64,000 bases of DNA from Massilia aquatica (GTDB taxonomy: Bacteria; Pseudomonadota; Gammaproteobacteria; Burkholderiales; Burkholderiaceae_D), in assembly GCF_011682045.1 (NCBI RefSeq), contig NZ_VVIW01000020.1:48398-112397 (forward strand), in the 5' to 3' direction. Position numbers and translations under genes: made by a program. The notes beneath the pieces were generated by a model. The model was not told where the DNA came from and ran no database searches. It saw nothing but the letters and a program-made list of their open reading frames with translations. Below, one piece after another: positions 45,495 through 53,265 of the stretch (position 1 is the stretch's first letter; each line of letters starts with the position of its first letter).

Positions 45495-46526
45495 ATGATC
45501 GCCCGCCCTCTCCGCCTCGCCGCTATCGCCATCGCCGCCACCGTGTTCGCCACGCAAGCGGCCGCCACACCGCTCAGCTCGCAGCAAATCTTGCACGAGT
45601 TCAACGCCGTGGTGCTGGCCGACATGAACTCGCAGTCGCACGTCGATGGCCGCACCTGGGTCGGTGGCAAGGCCAGCGGCGGCGATTATGCGCAGCACGC
45701 CAAGGACATGCCGGCCTCGGCCTACGCCGGCCTGACCGTGATCGGCAATGCGCGCGACGTCAAGGTCAATGCCGGCGGCGCCGTTGTCGGGGGCAACCTG
45801 AACGGCTCGACCATCAACAGCGGCACCGGGGTGATTTATGGCAACGTCAGCAACAGCAATCTGAACGGCGCGGCCTGGATCGGCGGCAGCCTGCAGGGCA
45901 GCAATATGAACGGCGGACGGGTGCCATCGCTCACCAGCGCCATGCAGGCGGGCGCCGACGCCGCGCGCTCGACCGATTTCGCCGCCCAGCTGGGCGCGCT
46001 TTCGTCCAGCCTGGCCCGGATGAGCGGCACCGGCAGCAGCGTTACCTTCAACGGCTACGGCAAGGCCACCTTCAACGCCGTGGCCAACGCCAACGGCGTG
46101 GCGGTGTTCAACCTGTTCGACGCCGGCGTGTTCAAGGCCAGCGAATTCGAATTCCACCTGGGCGACGCCAGCACCGTGATCCTCAATGCGAGCGGCCTGG
46201 ACGCGACCATCGGCGCCAATTTCCTGGGCGGCTCGGCACAGAGCCTCGGCAGCAAGCTGATCTGGAATTTCCAGAACGCCACCAGCATCACCACCAATGC
46301 GCAATTCGGCGGCACCATCCTGGCGCCGTCGGCACACCTGACCAACAACCAGAATATCGAAGGCGGGGTGTTCGTCAGGTCGCTCGACCAGCGCGGCGAA
46401 CTGCATCTGCAAGCGTTCGACGGCAAGCTCGATCCGGGCCCGTCGCGGGTGCCGGAGCCGGGCACCGGGGCCTTGCTGCTCGCGGGGGCGCTCATGCTCG
46501 CCCTGACGCGCAAGCGCAGCCGCTGA
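45495..46526 (+). CDS. Choice-of-anchor A protein with PEP-CTERM tail
   Basis: A 343-residue exported protein. The signal peptide (RLAAIAIAATVFATQAAA) is followed by the choice-of-anchor A domain: LHEFNAVVLADMNSQSHVDGRTWVGGKASGGDY, a run of glycine/asparagine-rich beta strands, VKVNAGGAVVGGNLNGSTINSGTGVIYGNVSNSNLNGAAWIGG, and a second part ending in AQFGGTILAPSAHLTNNQNIEGGVFV. The C-terminal sorting signal is RVPEPGTGALLLAGALMLALTRKRSR. The protein should be processed by an exosortase and displayed on or released from the surface. It is followed by a strong terminator. Confidence 0.9.
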   Translation: MIARPLRLAAIAIAATVFATQAAATPLSSQQILHEFNAVVLADMNSQSHVDGRTWVGGKASGGDYAQHAKDMPASAYAGLTVIGNARDVKVNAGGAVVGGNLNGSTINSGTGVIYGNVSNSNLNGAAWIGGSLQGSNMNGGRVPSLTSAMQAGADAARSTDFAAQLGALSSSLARMSGTGSSVTFNGYGKATFNAVANANGVAVFNLFDAGVFKASEFEFHLGDASTVILNASGLDATIGANFLGGSAQSLGSKLIWNFQNATSITTNAQFGGTILAPSAHLTNNQNIEGGVFVRSLDQRGELHLQAFDGKLDPGPSRVPEPGTGALLLAGALMLALTRKRSR

Positions 46527-46535
46527 ACGAGCGCG

Positions 46536-46580
46536 CGCATAAAAAAAGCCCACCTGTTCCGGTGGGCTTTTTTTTATGCG
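46536..46580. terminator. Strong bidirectional terminator
   Basis: CGCATAAAAAAAGCCCACC and GGTGGGCTTTTTTTTATGCG pair almost perfectly around a TGTTCC loop. It terminates the choice-of-anchor A gene and the convergent small gene at 46574. Confidence 0.93.
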
Positions 46581-46831
46581 AACCGCTGGCGCGGTGGTGC
46601 GGGCGGCTGCAACGGCGGACCGGGCGGGGGAATGCGCGGATCGATCGCTGGCGCCGGCGTGCTGTAGGTGAACGGATTGATGATAATCGGTGGAATCGCG
46701 GGCGGCGCCGACGGCGGCCCCTTGGGTCCGCCACCGGCGAGCAGGATGCCCAACTGGCGCGCCACGAAGTCGCCGGCTTTCAGCGCCCACCGGTCCCCTG
46801 AATAGTGAACAAATTCCATATGCATCTCCAT
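46574..46831 (-). CDS. Small proline-rich protein, unknown
   Basis: An 85-residue protein. An N-terminal part (MEMHMEFVHYSGDRWALKAGDFVARQLGILLAGG) is followed by a proline-rich tail (PPSAPPAIPPIIINP ... DPRIPPPGPPLQPPAPPRQ). No signal peptide is apparent. Several in-frame ATG codons lie at the start; the first was used. Its stop sits at the edge of a shared terminator, which supports a real convergent gene. The function is unknown. Confidence 0.5.
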   Translation of the reverse strand: MEMHMEFVHYSGDRWALKAGDFVARQLGILLAGGGPKGPPSAPPAIPPIIINPFTYSTPAPAIDPRIPPPGPPLQPPAPPRQRFA

Positions 46832-47039
46832 GCGACAGAGAATTCAGTATAGGCAATAAATTCGAATTTTCAAGGTGAAAAATTGCGTTTTCAGTAAGCC
46901 GGCGCCGGCCCTGCGCGCAGCCCCGTTCACCCCGTCAAATGTGCAGTCTGTCGCATCCGCATGGCGCCGCGCCGCCCGCAGCGCTACTGTGCAAGCGTAC
47001 CAACCGACACGCCACGCCAACCCGACCGAGACCACTGCC

Positions 47040-47444
47040 ATGAAAAAATTCGCTCCCCTGCTGTTGCTGTTCCTGTTCATCGTGCTCGCCTGGGAGGCCA
47101 TGGCCGGTTCGTCCGGCATGTCCATCGACATCGATGGCGAACACCTCGACGGCCCGCTCGGCACCCTGTTCGGCGTGCTGTTCGCCGGCGGCGGCCTGCT
47201 CATCGGCGCCCTGGTCCTGCTGGGCGTCGGGGTGCTGCTGGCGGTGCTGTTCGCCGGCCTGGGCGTGCTGGCCGTGGGCGCCCTGGCGCTGCTGTTGCTG
47301 TTCGTCGGCCTGCTGGCCTCGCCCCTGCTGCTGCCGCTGGCATGCGTGCTGGCCATCGTCTGGTACCTGGCGCGCAGGGATGGCCAACAGCGCCGGCAGC
47401 CCGCGCAGGACGGCGCTGCGCACGACGCCGTCAAACCCTTGTAA
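47040..47444 (+). CDS. Small glycine/leucine-rich membrane protein
   Basis: A 134-residue protein starting MKKFAPLLLLFLFIVLAWEAMAGSS. A short extracytoplasmic piece (SSGMSIDIDGEHLDGPLG) is followed by three or so very hydrophobic Gly/Leu/Val-rich segments and a basic tail (RRDGQQRRQ). The open frame begins 55 codons upstream, but the ATG at 47040 directly precedes the first membrane helix. No family was recognised. Its 3' end overlaps the convergent GGDEF gene by 14 bp. Confidence 0.65.
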   Translation: MKKFAPLLLLFLFIVLAWEAMAGSSGMSIDIDGEHLDGPLGTLFGVLFAGGGLLIGALVLLGVGVLLAVLFAGLGVLAVGALALLLLFVGLLASPLLLPLACVLAIVWYLARRDGQQRRQPAQDGAAHDAVKPL

Positions 47445-50400
47445 GAACCGGCGCGGCGGCCTCGGCATGGTCGCACACGCGGTTGCGCCCTGCCGCCTTG
47501 GCCCGGTACAGCGCCTTGTCGGCGCGGATCAGGGCCGCATCCGGGCCGCTATCGCCGGCCTCGATGCTGGCAATGCCGATGCTGACCGTGATCGCAATGC
47601 TGCGCCCATCGCCGTCGAGCGGGCTCTCGGCCACGCTCTGGCGCAGGCGCTCCGCATACTGCTGCGCCGCCGCCCCGGTGGTCCCCGGCAGCAGCACCGC
47701 GAATTCTTCGCCGCCGACCCGGCCCAGGGTGTCGATCTTGCGCTGGCCGCAGCGCATCAGGGCCGCCATGTGGCGCAGCACCGCATCCCCCACCGCATGA
47801 CCATGCACATCGTTGACGTGCTTGAAGTGGTCGATGTCGAGCATCAGCACCGAGGCGCATTCGTCCACGCTGCGCTGCAAGCGCGCGAACTGGTCGTCCA
47901 GGCGCGCCATGAACACGCGCCGGTTCGGCAGCCCGGTGAGGAAATCGGTGCTGGCCAGCGCATGCAGTTCTTCATCGATCCGTTTGCGTTCAGTGATGTC
48001 GACCGTCGAGGCAATCACAAAGTCGAGCGACTGCGCGTGGCCCGGCATGACCAAGAGAGTCAGCTGGTGCTGGCGCGCCACCCCATCGACCCGCAGGAAG
48101 CTGCACTCGCACTCGTAGAACAGGGCGCCGCCGGTCAGCGCCACCAGCGCGTCGATAAAGGCGCCCGCGCGCAGGCTGCCGAAGTTCTGCGCCAGGCCCA
48201 GGATGCCCGGCTCCTTGCTGGCGGCGCCCACGTGCACCAGCGCGGCGCCATTGACGTCGGTGACACGCACCAGCGCCGCCAGGCGCTGCGCTTCCTCGGG
48301 GCGCTCGCGCAGCCACAGTCCCAAGGCGTCCACGCCGCCTTCCTTCAGGCGCGCCACGGCCTCGCGCGCGCCCGACCAGTCCTGCTCCCACAGCGCCACC
48401 GGCGCATGGTCGTACAGGCTGCGAAAGCGTTCTTCGCCCACTCGCAGCGCCTGCGCGGCCTGGGCCTGTTCGAGGGCGATGCCGGCCAGCTGGGCGGCCT
48501 GCTCGATCAGCACCACGTGTGCCGCGCTCGGGTAATGCGGGGTGCGGTGGTAGATCGCAAAGGTGCCCAGCACGCGTCCGGAAGCGCCGCGGATCGGCTC
48601 CGACCAGCTCGACGCCAGAGCGGCGCGCGCGGCAATCTCGCGGTAGCCGGCCCAGTCGGGGTGGGTCTGGATATCTTCGACGATCACGCGCCGGCCAGTG
48701 GCGGCGGCGGTGCCGCACGAACCGCAGCCGGGCCTGGCCGGCAAGCCATCGACGGCGGCGTTGAAGAAACCCGGCAGGCTGGGCGCGGCGCCGGTGGTCA
48801 GGAAGCGCCCTTCGGCGTCGAGCAGCAGGATCGCGCACAGCATGCCGGAATTGGTCGACTCCACCCCCAGCACCACCGCACCCAGCACCGCTGGCAGCGG
48901 CGCGCCGTGCGCCAGCAGTTCGAGCACGTGGCGGTGCGCGCGCTCGCGCTGTTCGATCTGCTTGCGTTCGGTGATGTCGCGGAACGACCACAGGCGCGCG
49001 CCTTCCTGGCCCAGCCGCACCGGGCGCGTCAGCTGTTCGATGAAGCGCCCGTCTTTCAGGCGCAGCAGCTCGCGGTGCTCGTCGTGGTCGGCCAGTTGCA
49101 GCGAACGGCTGTACAGCAGCGGCCCGGCCTGCACCAGCTGGCTCAGCAGGTGCGCCACCACGGCGCTGTCCTCGCCGGCCAGGTCGAGTTCGTCAGGCAC
49201 GCTCCACAGCGTGCGGAAACGCTGGTTGGAGGCCAGGATCAGGCGGTCGCCATTGTCGACCAGAATGGCGTCGAAGGTCGAATCGAGGATGCTGCGCATC
49301 ATGGCCTGGGCCCGCTGCGCCGAGTCGGCCAGCGCCACCAGGCGCCGCTGGCCGGCTTTCAGTTCGCCCGTCAGCGCCAGCGACTGGCGCAGGGCGCTGC
49401 CGGCCATGGCGCTGCTGCGCGCCAGCATCCAGGTCAGCAGGGTCAGGACCACCGTCACCGCCAGCCCGAGCGTGAGCACCAGCTGCGGCGCGTCGTTGCG
49501 CTGGGCGTCGCCGAAGCCGGGACCAGCTTCGATGACCAGGGTCCAGCGCCGCCCGGCGATGCCGATGCGCTGCTCGGTGCGCAGCGCCGCCACGCCCGGC
49601 AGCGCGGACACGGCGCCGGCCGCCATCAGCGCCGCCGGCGTGATCTCGTTGCCGTCATGGACCGCCACCCGGATCTCGGCGGCGCGCTCGCCGCCCACCT
49701 GCGCCATCAGGTCTTCCATGACGAACGGGGCGTAGATCCAGCCGCGCAGCAGGTCGCGCCGCTGTCCGATGTGGTCCGGCGCACGGCGCCCGATGTACAC
49801 CGGCAGCGCAATGAGCACGCCGTCCGAGGCGGCGCGCCCGCGTTCGCGCGCCACCGTGGTCTTGCCCGACATGGTGGGCTGGCCGCTGTCGCGCGCCTGC
49901 TCGAGCATCTGGCGCAGCGGCGGCTCGCTCAGCATATCGTGCCCGAGCGCGCGCAGGCGCGCGCCGGTGAACGATTCCAGGTACAGCAGCGGGGCATAGG
50001 TGGGGCGCGTGCCGGGCGGGGCGATCGCGTAATCGGGCAGGCCGCTTGAACGCACCTGCGCCAGGTGCGCGGCGCGCCCGGCGTCGGTAATCACGGCGAT
50101 ATAGCCGATGGCTTTCATGCCGGGATAATCGGCATCGGCCTGCTGGGCGCGCACGAAATCGGTGAATTCCTGGCGCGTGACATCATCGGAACTGTTGAAC
50201 AGCCCGTGCACCCCGCGCAGCGACTGGATATGGGCCGCCATGCGCAGCGCCAGCTGGTTGACCACGTCGCGCGCGGCGACGTCGAAGTCGCTGCGCAGGT
50301 CGCGCTCGGCGTCGCGCCGCGCCGCTTCCCACAACTGCCAGGTCAGCACCAGGCACAGCGCCATCACCAGGGTGGCCAGCGCGGCCGCGCCGAACCAGGC

Positions 50401-50460
50401 GGCTGGACGCGCCCGTGCGGGCGCAGCCGGTATGGCCGGCGTGGGAGCGGCTTGGTCCAT
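47431..50460 (-). CDS. CHASE-PAS-GAF-PAS-GGDEF diguanylate cyclase
   Basis: A 1009-residue membrane-bound protein. The first helix (WFGAAALATLVMALCLVLTW) and a second one (about 340, LVLTLGLAVTVVLTLLTWML) bracket a periplasmic CHASE domain (SLRGVHGLFNSSDDVTRQEF). The cytoplasmic part holds a PAS unit (AILVDNGDRLILASNQRFRTLW ... LWSFRDITERKQIEQ), a GAF domain (about 530-680, with CGSCGTAAATGRRVIVEDIQTHPDW), a PAS-like unit and a GGDEF domain. The active site is RVGGEEF, so synthesis of c-di-GMP is expected. A PAS-like MEDS/EAL partner is not adjacent. ATG 50460 was chosen over an upstream codon because it precedes the first helix. Confidence 0.9.
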   Translation of the reverse strand: MDQAAPTPAIPAAPARARPAAWFGAAALATLVMALCLVLTWQLWEAARRDAERDLRSDFDVAARDVVNQLALRMAAHIQSLRGVHGLFNSSDDVTRQEFTDFVRAQQADADYPGMKAIGYIAVITDAGRAAHLAQVRSSGLPDYAIAPPGTRPTYAPLLYLESFTGARLRALGHDMLSEPPLRQMLEQARDSGQPTMSGKTTVARERGRAASDGVLIALPVYIGRRAPDHIGQRRDLLRGWIYAPFVMEDLMAQVGGERAAEIRVAVHDGNEITPAALMAAGAVSALPGVAALRTEQRIGIAGRRWTLVIEAGPGFGDAQRNDAPQLVLTLGLAVTVVLTLLTWMLARSSAMAGSALRQSLALTGELKAGQRRLVALADSAQRAQAMMRSILDSTFDAILVDNGDRLILASNQRFRTLWSVPDELDLAGEDSAVVAHLLSQLVQAGPLLYSRSLQLADHDEHRELLRLKDGRFIEQLTRPVRLGQEGARLWSFRDITERKQIEQRERAHRHVLELLAHGAPLPAVLGAVVLGVESTNSGMLCAILLLDAEGRFLTTGAAPSLPGFFNAAVDGLPARPGCGSCGTAAATGRRVIVEDIQTHPDWAGYREIAARAALASSWSEPIRGASGRVLGTFAIYHRTPHYPSAAHVVLIEQAAQLAGIALEQAQAAQALRVGEERFRSLYDHAPVALWEQDWSGAREAVARLKEGGVDALGLWLRERPEEAQRLAALVRVTDVNGAALVHVGAASKEPGILGLAQNFGSLRAGAFIDALVALTGGALFYECECSFLRVDGVARQHQLTLLVMPGHAQSLDFVIASTVDITERKRIDEELHALASTDFLTGLPNRRVFMARLDDQFARLQRSVDECASVLMLDIDHFKHVNDVHGHAVGDAVLRHMAALMRCGQRKIDTLGRVGGEEFAVLLPGTTGAAAQQYAERLRQSVAESPLDGDGRSIAITVSIGIASIEAGDSGPDAALIRADKALYRAKAAGRNRVCDHAEAAAPVLTRV

Positions 50461-50546
50461 GGAAACGATCCTGGGTGCGGGCCCGCAACGGGCCACTTAC
50501 CAACTGATAGTACGTGAGCCATCCTTGCGTTGCAACACGCCTGTTG

Positions 50547-51290
50547 TCAAATGCCCTCGATCAGTCGCATCGCGAACACGATCGGCAGTCCGGCGGCGAT
50601 CACGCGGCGCGCGGCGGCCCCGTTGTCGTAGGGAATGCGGTAATACACCAGCTCGCGCGCGCTGTCGTCGTACATGGCGTAGCAGGCGGCGCTGTTGCCG
50701 TCGCGCGGCTGGCCCACCGCGCCCGGGATCACCAGATACTGGTGCTGCGGGGCAATGGCGATGCGCGTGCCCGGCACCGGCACGTGCGAGCCCATGCGGC
50801 CGTCGTCGGCGCGCCGGTACAGGGCCGGCGTGTGCACATGGCCCGAAAACACCAGGCGCTTTTTGGCCGCGCGCAGGCTGCGCTCGGCATGCTCGAGCCC
50901 GGTCACGTATTCCCATTTCACCGGATCGTGGGCGCTGGCGTGGACGAACAGCATGCGCTCCAGTTCCCGCGTCAGCGGCAGGGCCGACAGGAAGGCCATC
51001 TGCTCGGCGTTGAGCTGGCCGCGCGTCCATTCGATGACTTCGCGCGCCTCGAAATGCATTTGCGGACGGGTTTCATGGGTCACGGAAAAGTCGTGGTTGC
51101 CCTGCACCGCCAGCGCCCCGCGCGCCACGTAGTCCATCACGGTCTGCACCACCCAGGCCGGATCGGCCCCGTAGCCCACGAAGTCGCCCGTAAACGCGAA
51201 CTGGTCGGCCTTGTGCGCGTGCGCATGCGCCAAGCAGGCGGCGAAGGCCTCGCGGTTGGCGTGCAGGTCGGTCAGCAGGGCAAGGCGCAT
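50547..51290 (-). CDS. Metallophosphoesterase
   Basis: A 247-residue calcineurin-like phosphoesterase. Metal-binding motifs are visible in order: MRLALLTDLHANREA (DxH), FTGDFVGYG (GDxxxxG), VQGNHD (GNHD) and VFSGHVHTPALY (GHxH). The short length without extra domains places it with the YfcE/MJ0936-like group. The substrate, possibly a cyclic nucleotide or small phosphodiester, is not indicated. It is a single gene. Confidence 0.88.
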   Translation of the reverse strand: MRLALLTDLHANREAFAACLAHAHAHKADQFAFTGDFVGYGADPAWVVQTVMDYVARGALAVQGNHDFSVTHETRPQMHFEAREVIEWTRGQLNAEQMAFLSALPLTRELERMLFVHASAHDPVKWEYVTGLEHAERSLRAAKKRLVFSGHVHTPALYRRADDGRMGSHVPVPGTRIAIAPQHQYLVIPGAVGQPRDGNSAACYAMYDDSARELVYYRIPYDNGAAARRVIAAGLPIVFAMRLIEGI

Positions 51291-51568
51291 GGTGGGGATG
51301 GCGTCGCTTGGCGCGCAGTTAAGAATGCTAATTTGGAATCAATGACTGGTGTTCAACTTGATTATAGCGTGGGAAGTGTTGCCCGAGAGGTCTGTTCGAC
51401 AGCGCATGGCAGGAAATTGAGGCAGGCCCACGCAGCGGCGTGCGGGCCCGCCGCTCCGGTGAGCGGGCGCAAGGATGCCAGCTGCGCAAGCCGTAGTCTG
51501 GAATGGCATCAAGGCGGGCCCGGCTGGCCGGCGCCCGCTTTGCCCTTCACCTTTCGCAAGGAGTCATC

Positions 51569-52108
51569 ATGCCTTCCCATTTCCCCTCACCGCGCATGGC
51601 GGCGCTGGCGCTGGCGGCCATCCTCGCGCCCGCCGCCGCACTGGCCGACAGCAACTGGTCGAGCGTCGGCAGCAGCGGCGTTCTCGATGACAATTGCGCC
51701 GGCGCGGCAGTGTTCGACGGCAACGCCGTGCGCCTGGGCGGCGCGGCCGCCACCACCTGCACGATCCGCTATCAGATCAGCGACACCTGGGGCGGCGCCG
51801 GGCTGGTCGAACGGCGCTTCCTCGACACGCTCCTGCTCGACCCGGGCGTGGTGACGCAAGTGCGGGTGCGCCTGATGGCCTTGAACTACAGCACGCGCGC
51901 CCTCACGGCCCTGCTGGCACTCGACAGCAACAGCTTCCCGCTCGCCGCCGGCTTCCAGAACCGCATCGGCAGCACCTGCGCCGACCTCGACTTTCGCGCC
52001 AACAGCTACTTTATCGAGGTCGACCTGGTGCGCACCATCCCGTCGCTGCTGCCGGCCGCCGGACCCAGTCCGGGGTTCGGCCTGGTACGGCTGCCGTCCT
52101 GCCCCTGA
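51569..52108 (+). CDS. Small secreted protein, unknown
   Basis: A 179-residue protein with a signal peptide (MAALALAAILAPAAALA). The mature part is beta-rich (SNWSSVGSSGVLDDNCAGAAVFDGNAVRLGGAAATTCTIRYQISDTWGGAGLVERRFLDTLLLDPGVVTQVRVRLMALNY) with four cysteines, perhaps disulfide-bonded. GGAGTCATC before the ATG at 51569 is a plausible ribosome binding site. Its last 103 bp overlap the convergent flavoprotein gene. No family was recognised. Confidence 0.6.
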   Translation: MPSHFPSPRMAALALAAILAPAAALADSNWSSVGSSGVLDDNCAGAAVFDGNAVRLGGAAATTCTIRYQISDTWGGAGLVERRFLDTLLLDPGVVTQVRVRLMALNYSTRALTALLALDSNSFPLAAGFQNRIGSTCADLDFRANSYFIEVDLVRTIPSLLPAAGPSPGFGLVRLPSCP

Positions 52109-53265
52109 GCGCAGAGGGCGCCGGTGCGGCGCTGCCAGAACCCCGATTGCGGCCAGCGCTGCTCGTTGGCGTACAGGCTGCGCCGGGTCGCCGCGTACGA
52201 CTGGAAATGATCGAGCAGTGACTGGCGGTAGCCCTCGCCCAGTCCGCCACCCTGCTCCAGGTAGGCATGCGCCACCCGGGCGGCCTGGATGCCCGAACTG
52301 AGCGCGTGCCCGATGCCCAGCGACGACACCGGATCGAAGCTGGCCGCCGCATCCCCGGCCGCGGTCCAGGCGGCATTGGCCGGCAGGCGCGCCACCCGGC
52401 TGTGGACCGGATACTGGCGGAACGCTTGCGGCGCCCCCAGCGCGCGCACCAGCGGGCCGATATGCGTGCTGGCCAGCGCATGGCGCCGCCACGTGTCCGG
52501 ATCGAGCAGGTCGAGCGTGCGCAAGCTCTCGGCATCGGTCATGAAGGCCGCCGCCGTGCGCCCGCCCGGCAGCGGCGCCAGGTAGAACCAGCCGTTTTCG
52601 GTGGTTTCGACCAGGGTGCGCTGCAGCCGCTCGCGCCCGTCGGCCGCGCTGGCGTCATAGTAGGCGTATACCCCCACCATGCGGTCGGTCTGCAGCACCG
52701 CGCACTGCTGCTGGCGCACCATCACGCTGCTGCGCCCGCTGCAATCGATGAGGTAGGCGGCGCTCAGCGCGCGCTTAGCCTGGCCCTGGCGCAGCGCGAC
52801 GCTCCAGCGCTCGCCCCCGCTGATGGCCAGCAGTTCGGCCGGCTGCACGATGCGCGCGCCGAGCTGGCCGGCCTGGTCGAGCAGCATGCTGTCGAAGGCC
52901 AGCCGGTCCAGGTGCAGGCCGCTGCCCTGGCCGTTGAACAGGAAGTCGCGCACCACCAGCTCGTCGCCACCCCAGGCGGCGGCGTGCGCGTACGATTGCA
53001 GATGGCGTTCCTCGAAGCTGGCGCGCGCGATGCCCAGGTAGTCCACCAGGGGAAACAGGGCCGGCGAGACGGTCTCGCCGGGACGAAAAGGGTCGAACAG
53101 GCGCCGCTCGACCAGCGCCACGCGCAGCTGCGTATAGCGGCGCAGGGTGATCGCGGCGGCGGCGCCCGCCGGCCCGGCGCCGAGAATGACGACGTCGACA
53201 TCGATATCGGCGTCGTCCTCCCCGGCGCGCGGGCCGCCCGTGTCAGCGGCGGCTGGTGCGGCCAT
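52006..53265 (-). CDS. LodB-like FAD-dependent maturation enzyme
   Basis: A 419-residue flavoprotein. The N-terminal dinucleotide-binding motif is VVILGAGPAGAAAAITL (about residue 26), followed by GETVSPALFPLVDYLGI and AAYLIDCSGRSSV, with GDAAASFDPVSSLGIGHALSSGIQAA near residue 310. This is the halogenase-like fold of LodB/GoxB proteins, which are needed to form the cysteine tryptophylquinone cofactor of their partner oxidase. It overlaps the end of the LodA-like gene by 23 bp. The last 50 residues (after FWQRR) look like read-through into the antisense of the next gene, so the natural end may be shorter. Confidence 0.8.
   Translation of the reverse strand: MAAPAAADTGGPRAGEDDADIDVDVVILGAGPAGAAAAITLRRYTQLRVALVERRLFDPFRPGETVSPALFPLVDYLGIARASFEERHLQSYAHAAAWGGDELVVRDFLFNGQGSGLHLDRLAFDSMLLDQAGQLGARIVQPAELLAISGGERWSVALRQGQAKRALSAAYLIDCSGRSSVMVRQQQCAVLQTDRMVGVYAYYDASAADGRERLQRTLVETTENGWFYLAPLPGGRTAAAFMTDAESLRTLDLLDPDTWRRHALASTHIGPLVRALGAPQAFRQYPVHSRVARLPANAAWTAAGDAAASFDPVSSLGIGHALSSGIQAARVAHAYLEQGGGLGEGYRQSLLDHFQSYAATRRSLYANEQRWPQSGFWQRRTGALCAQGQDGSRTRPNPGLGPAAGSSDGMVRTRSTSIK

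Noticed and set aside
47134..50049. Long plus-strand frame opposite the CHASE/GGDEF gene
   Set aside because: Shadow frame; composition is that of reverse-read GC-rich codons.
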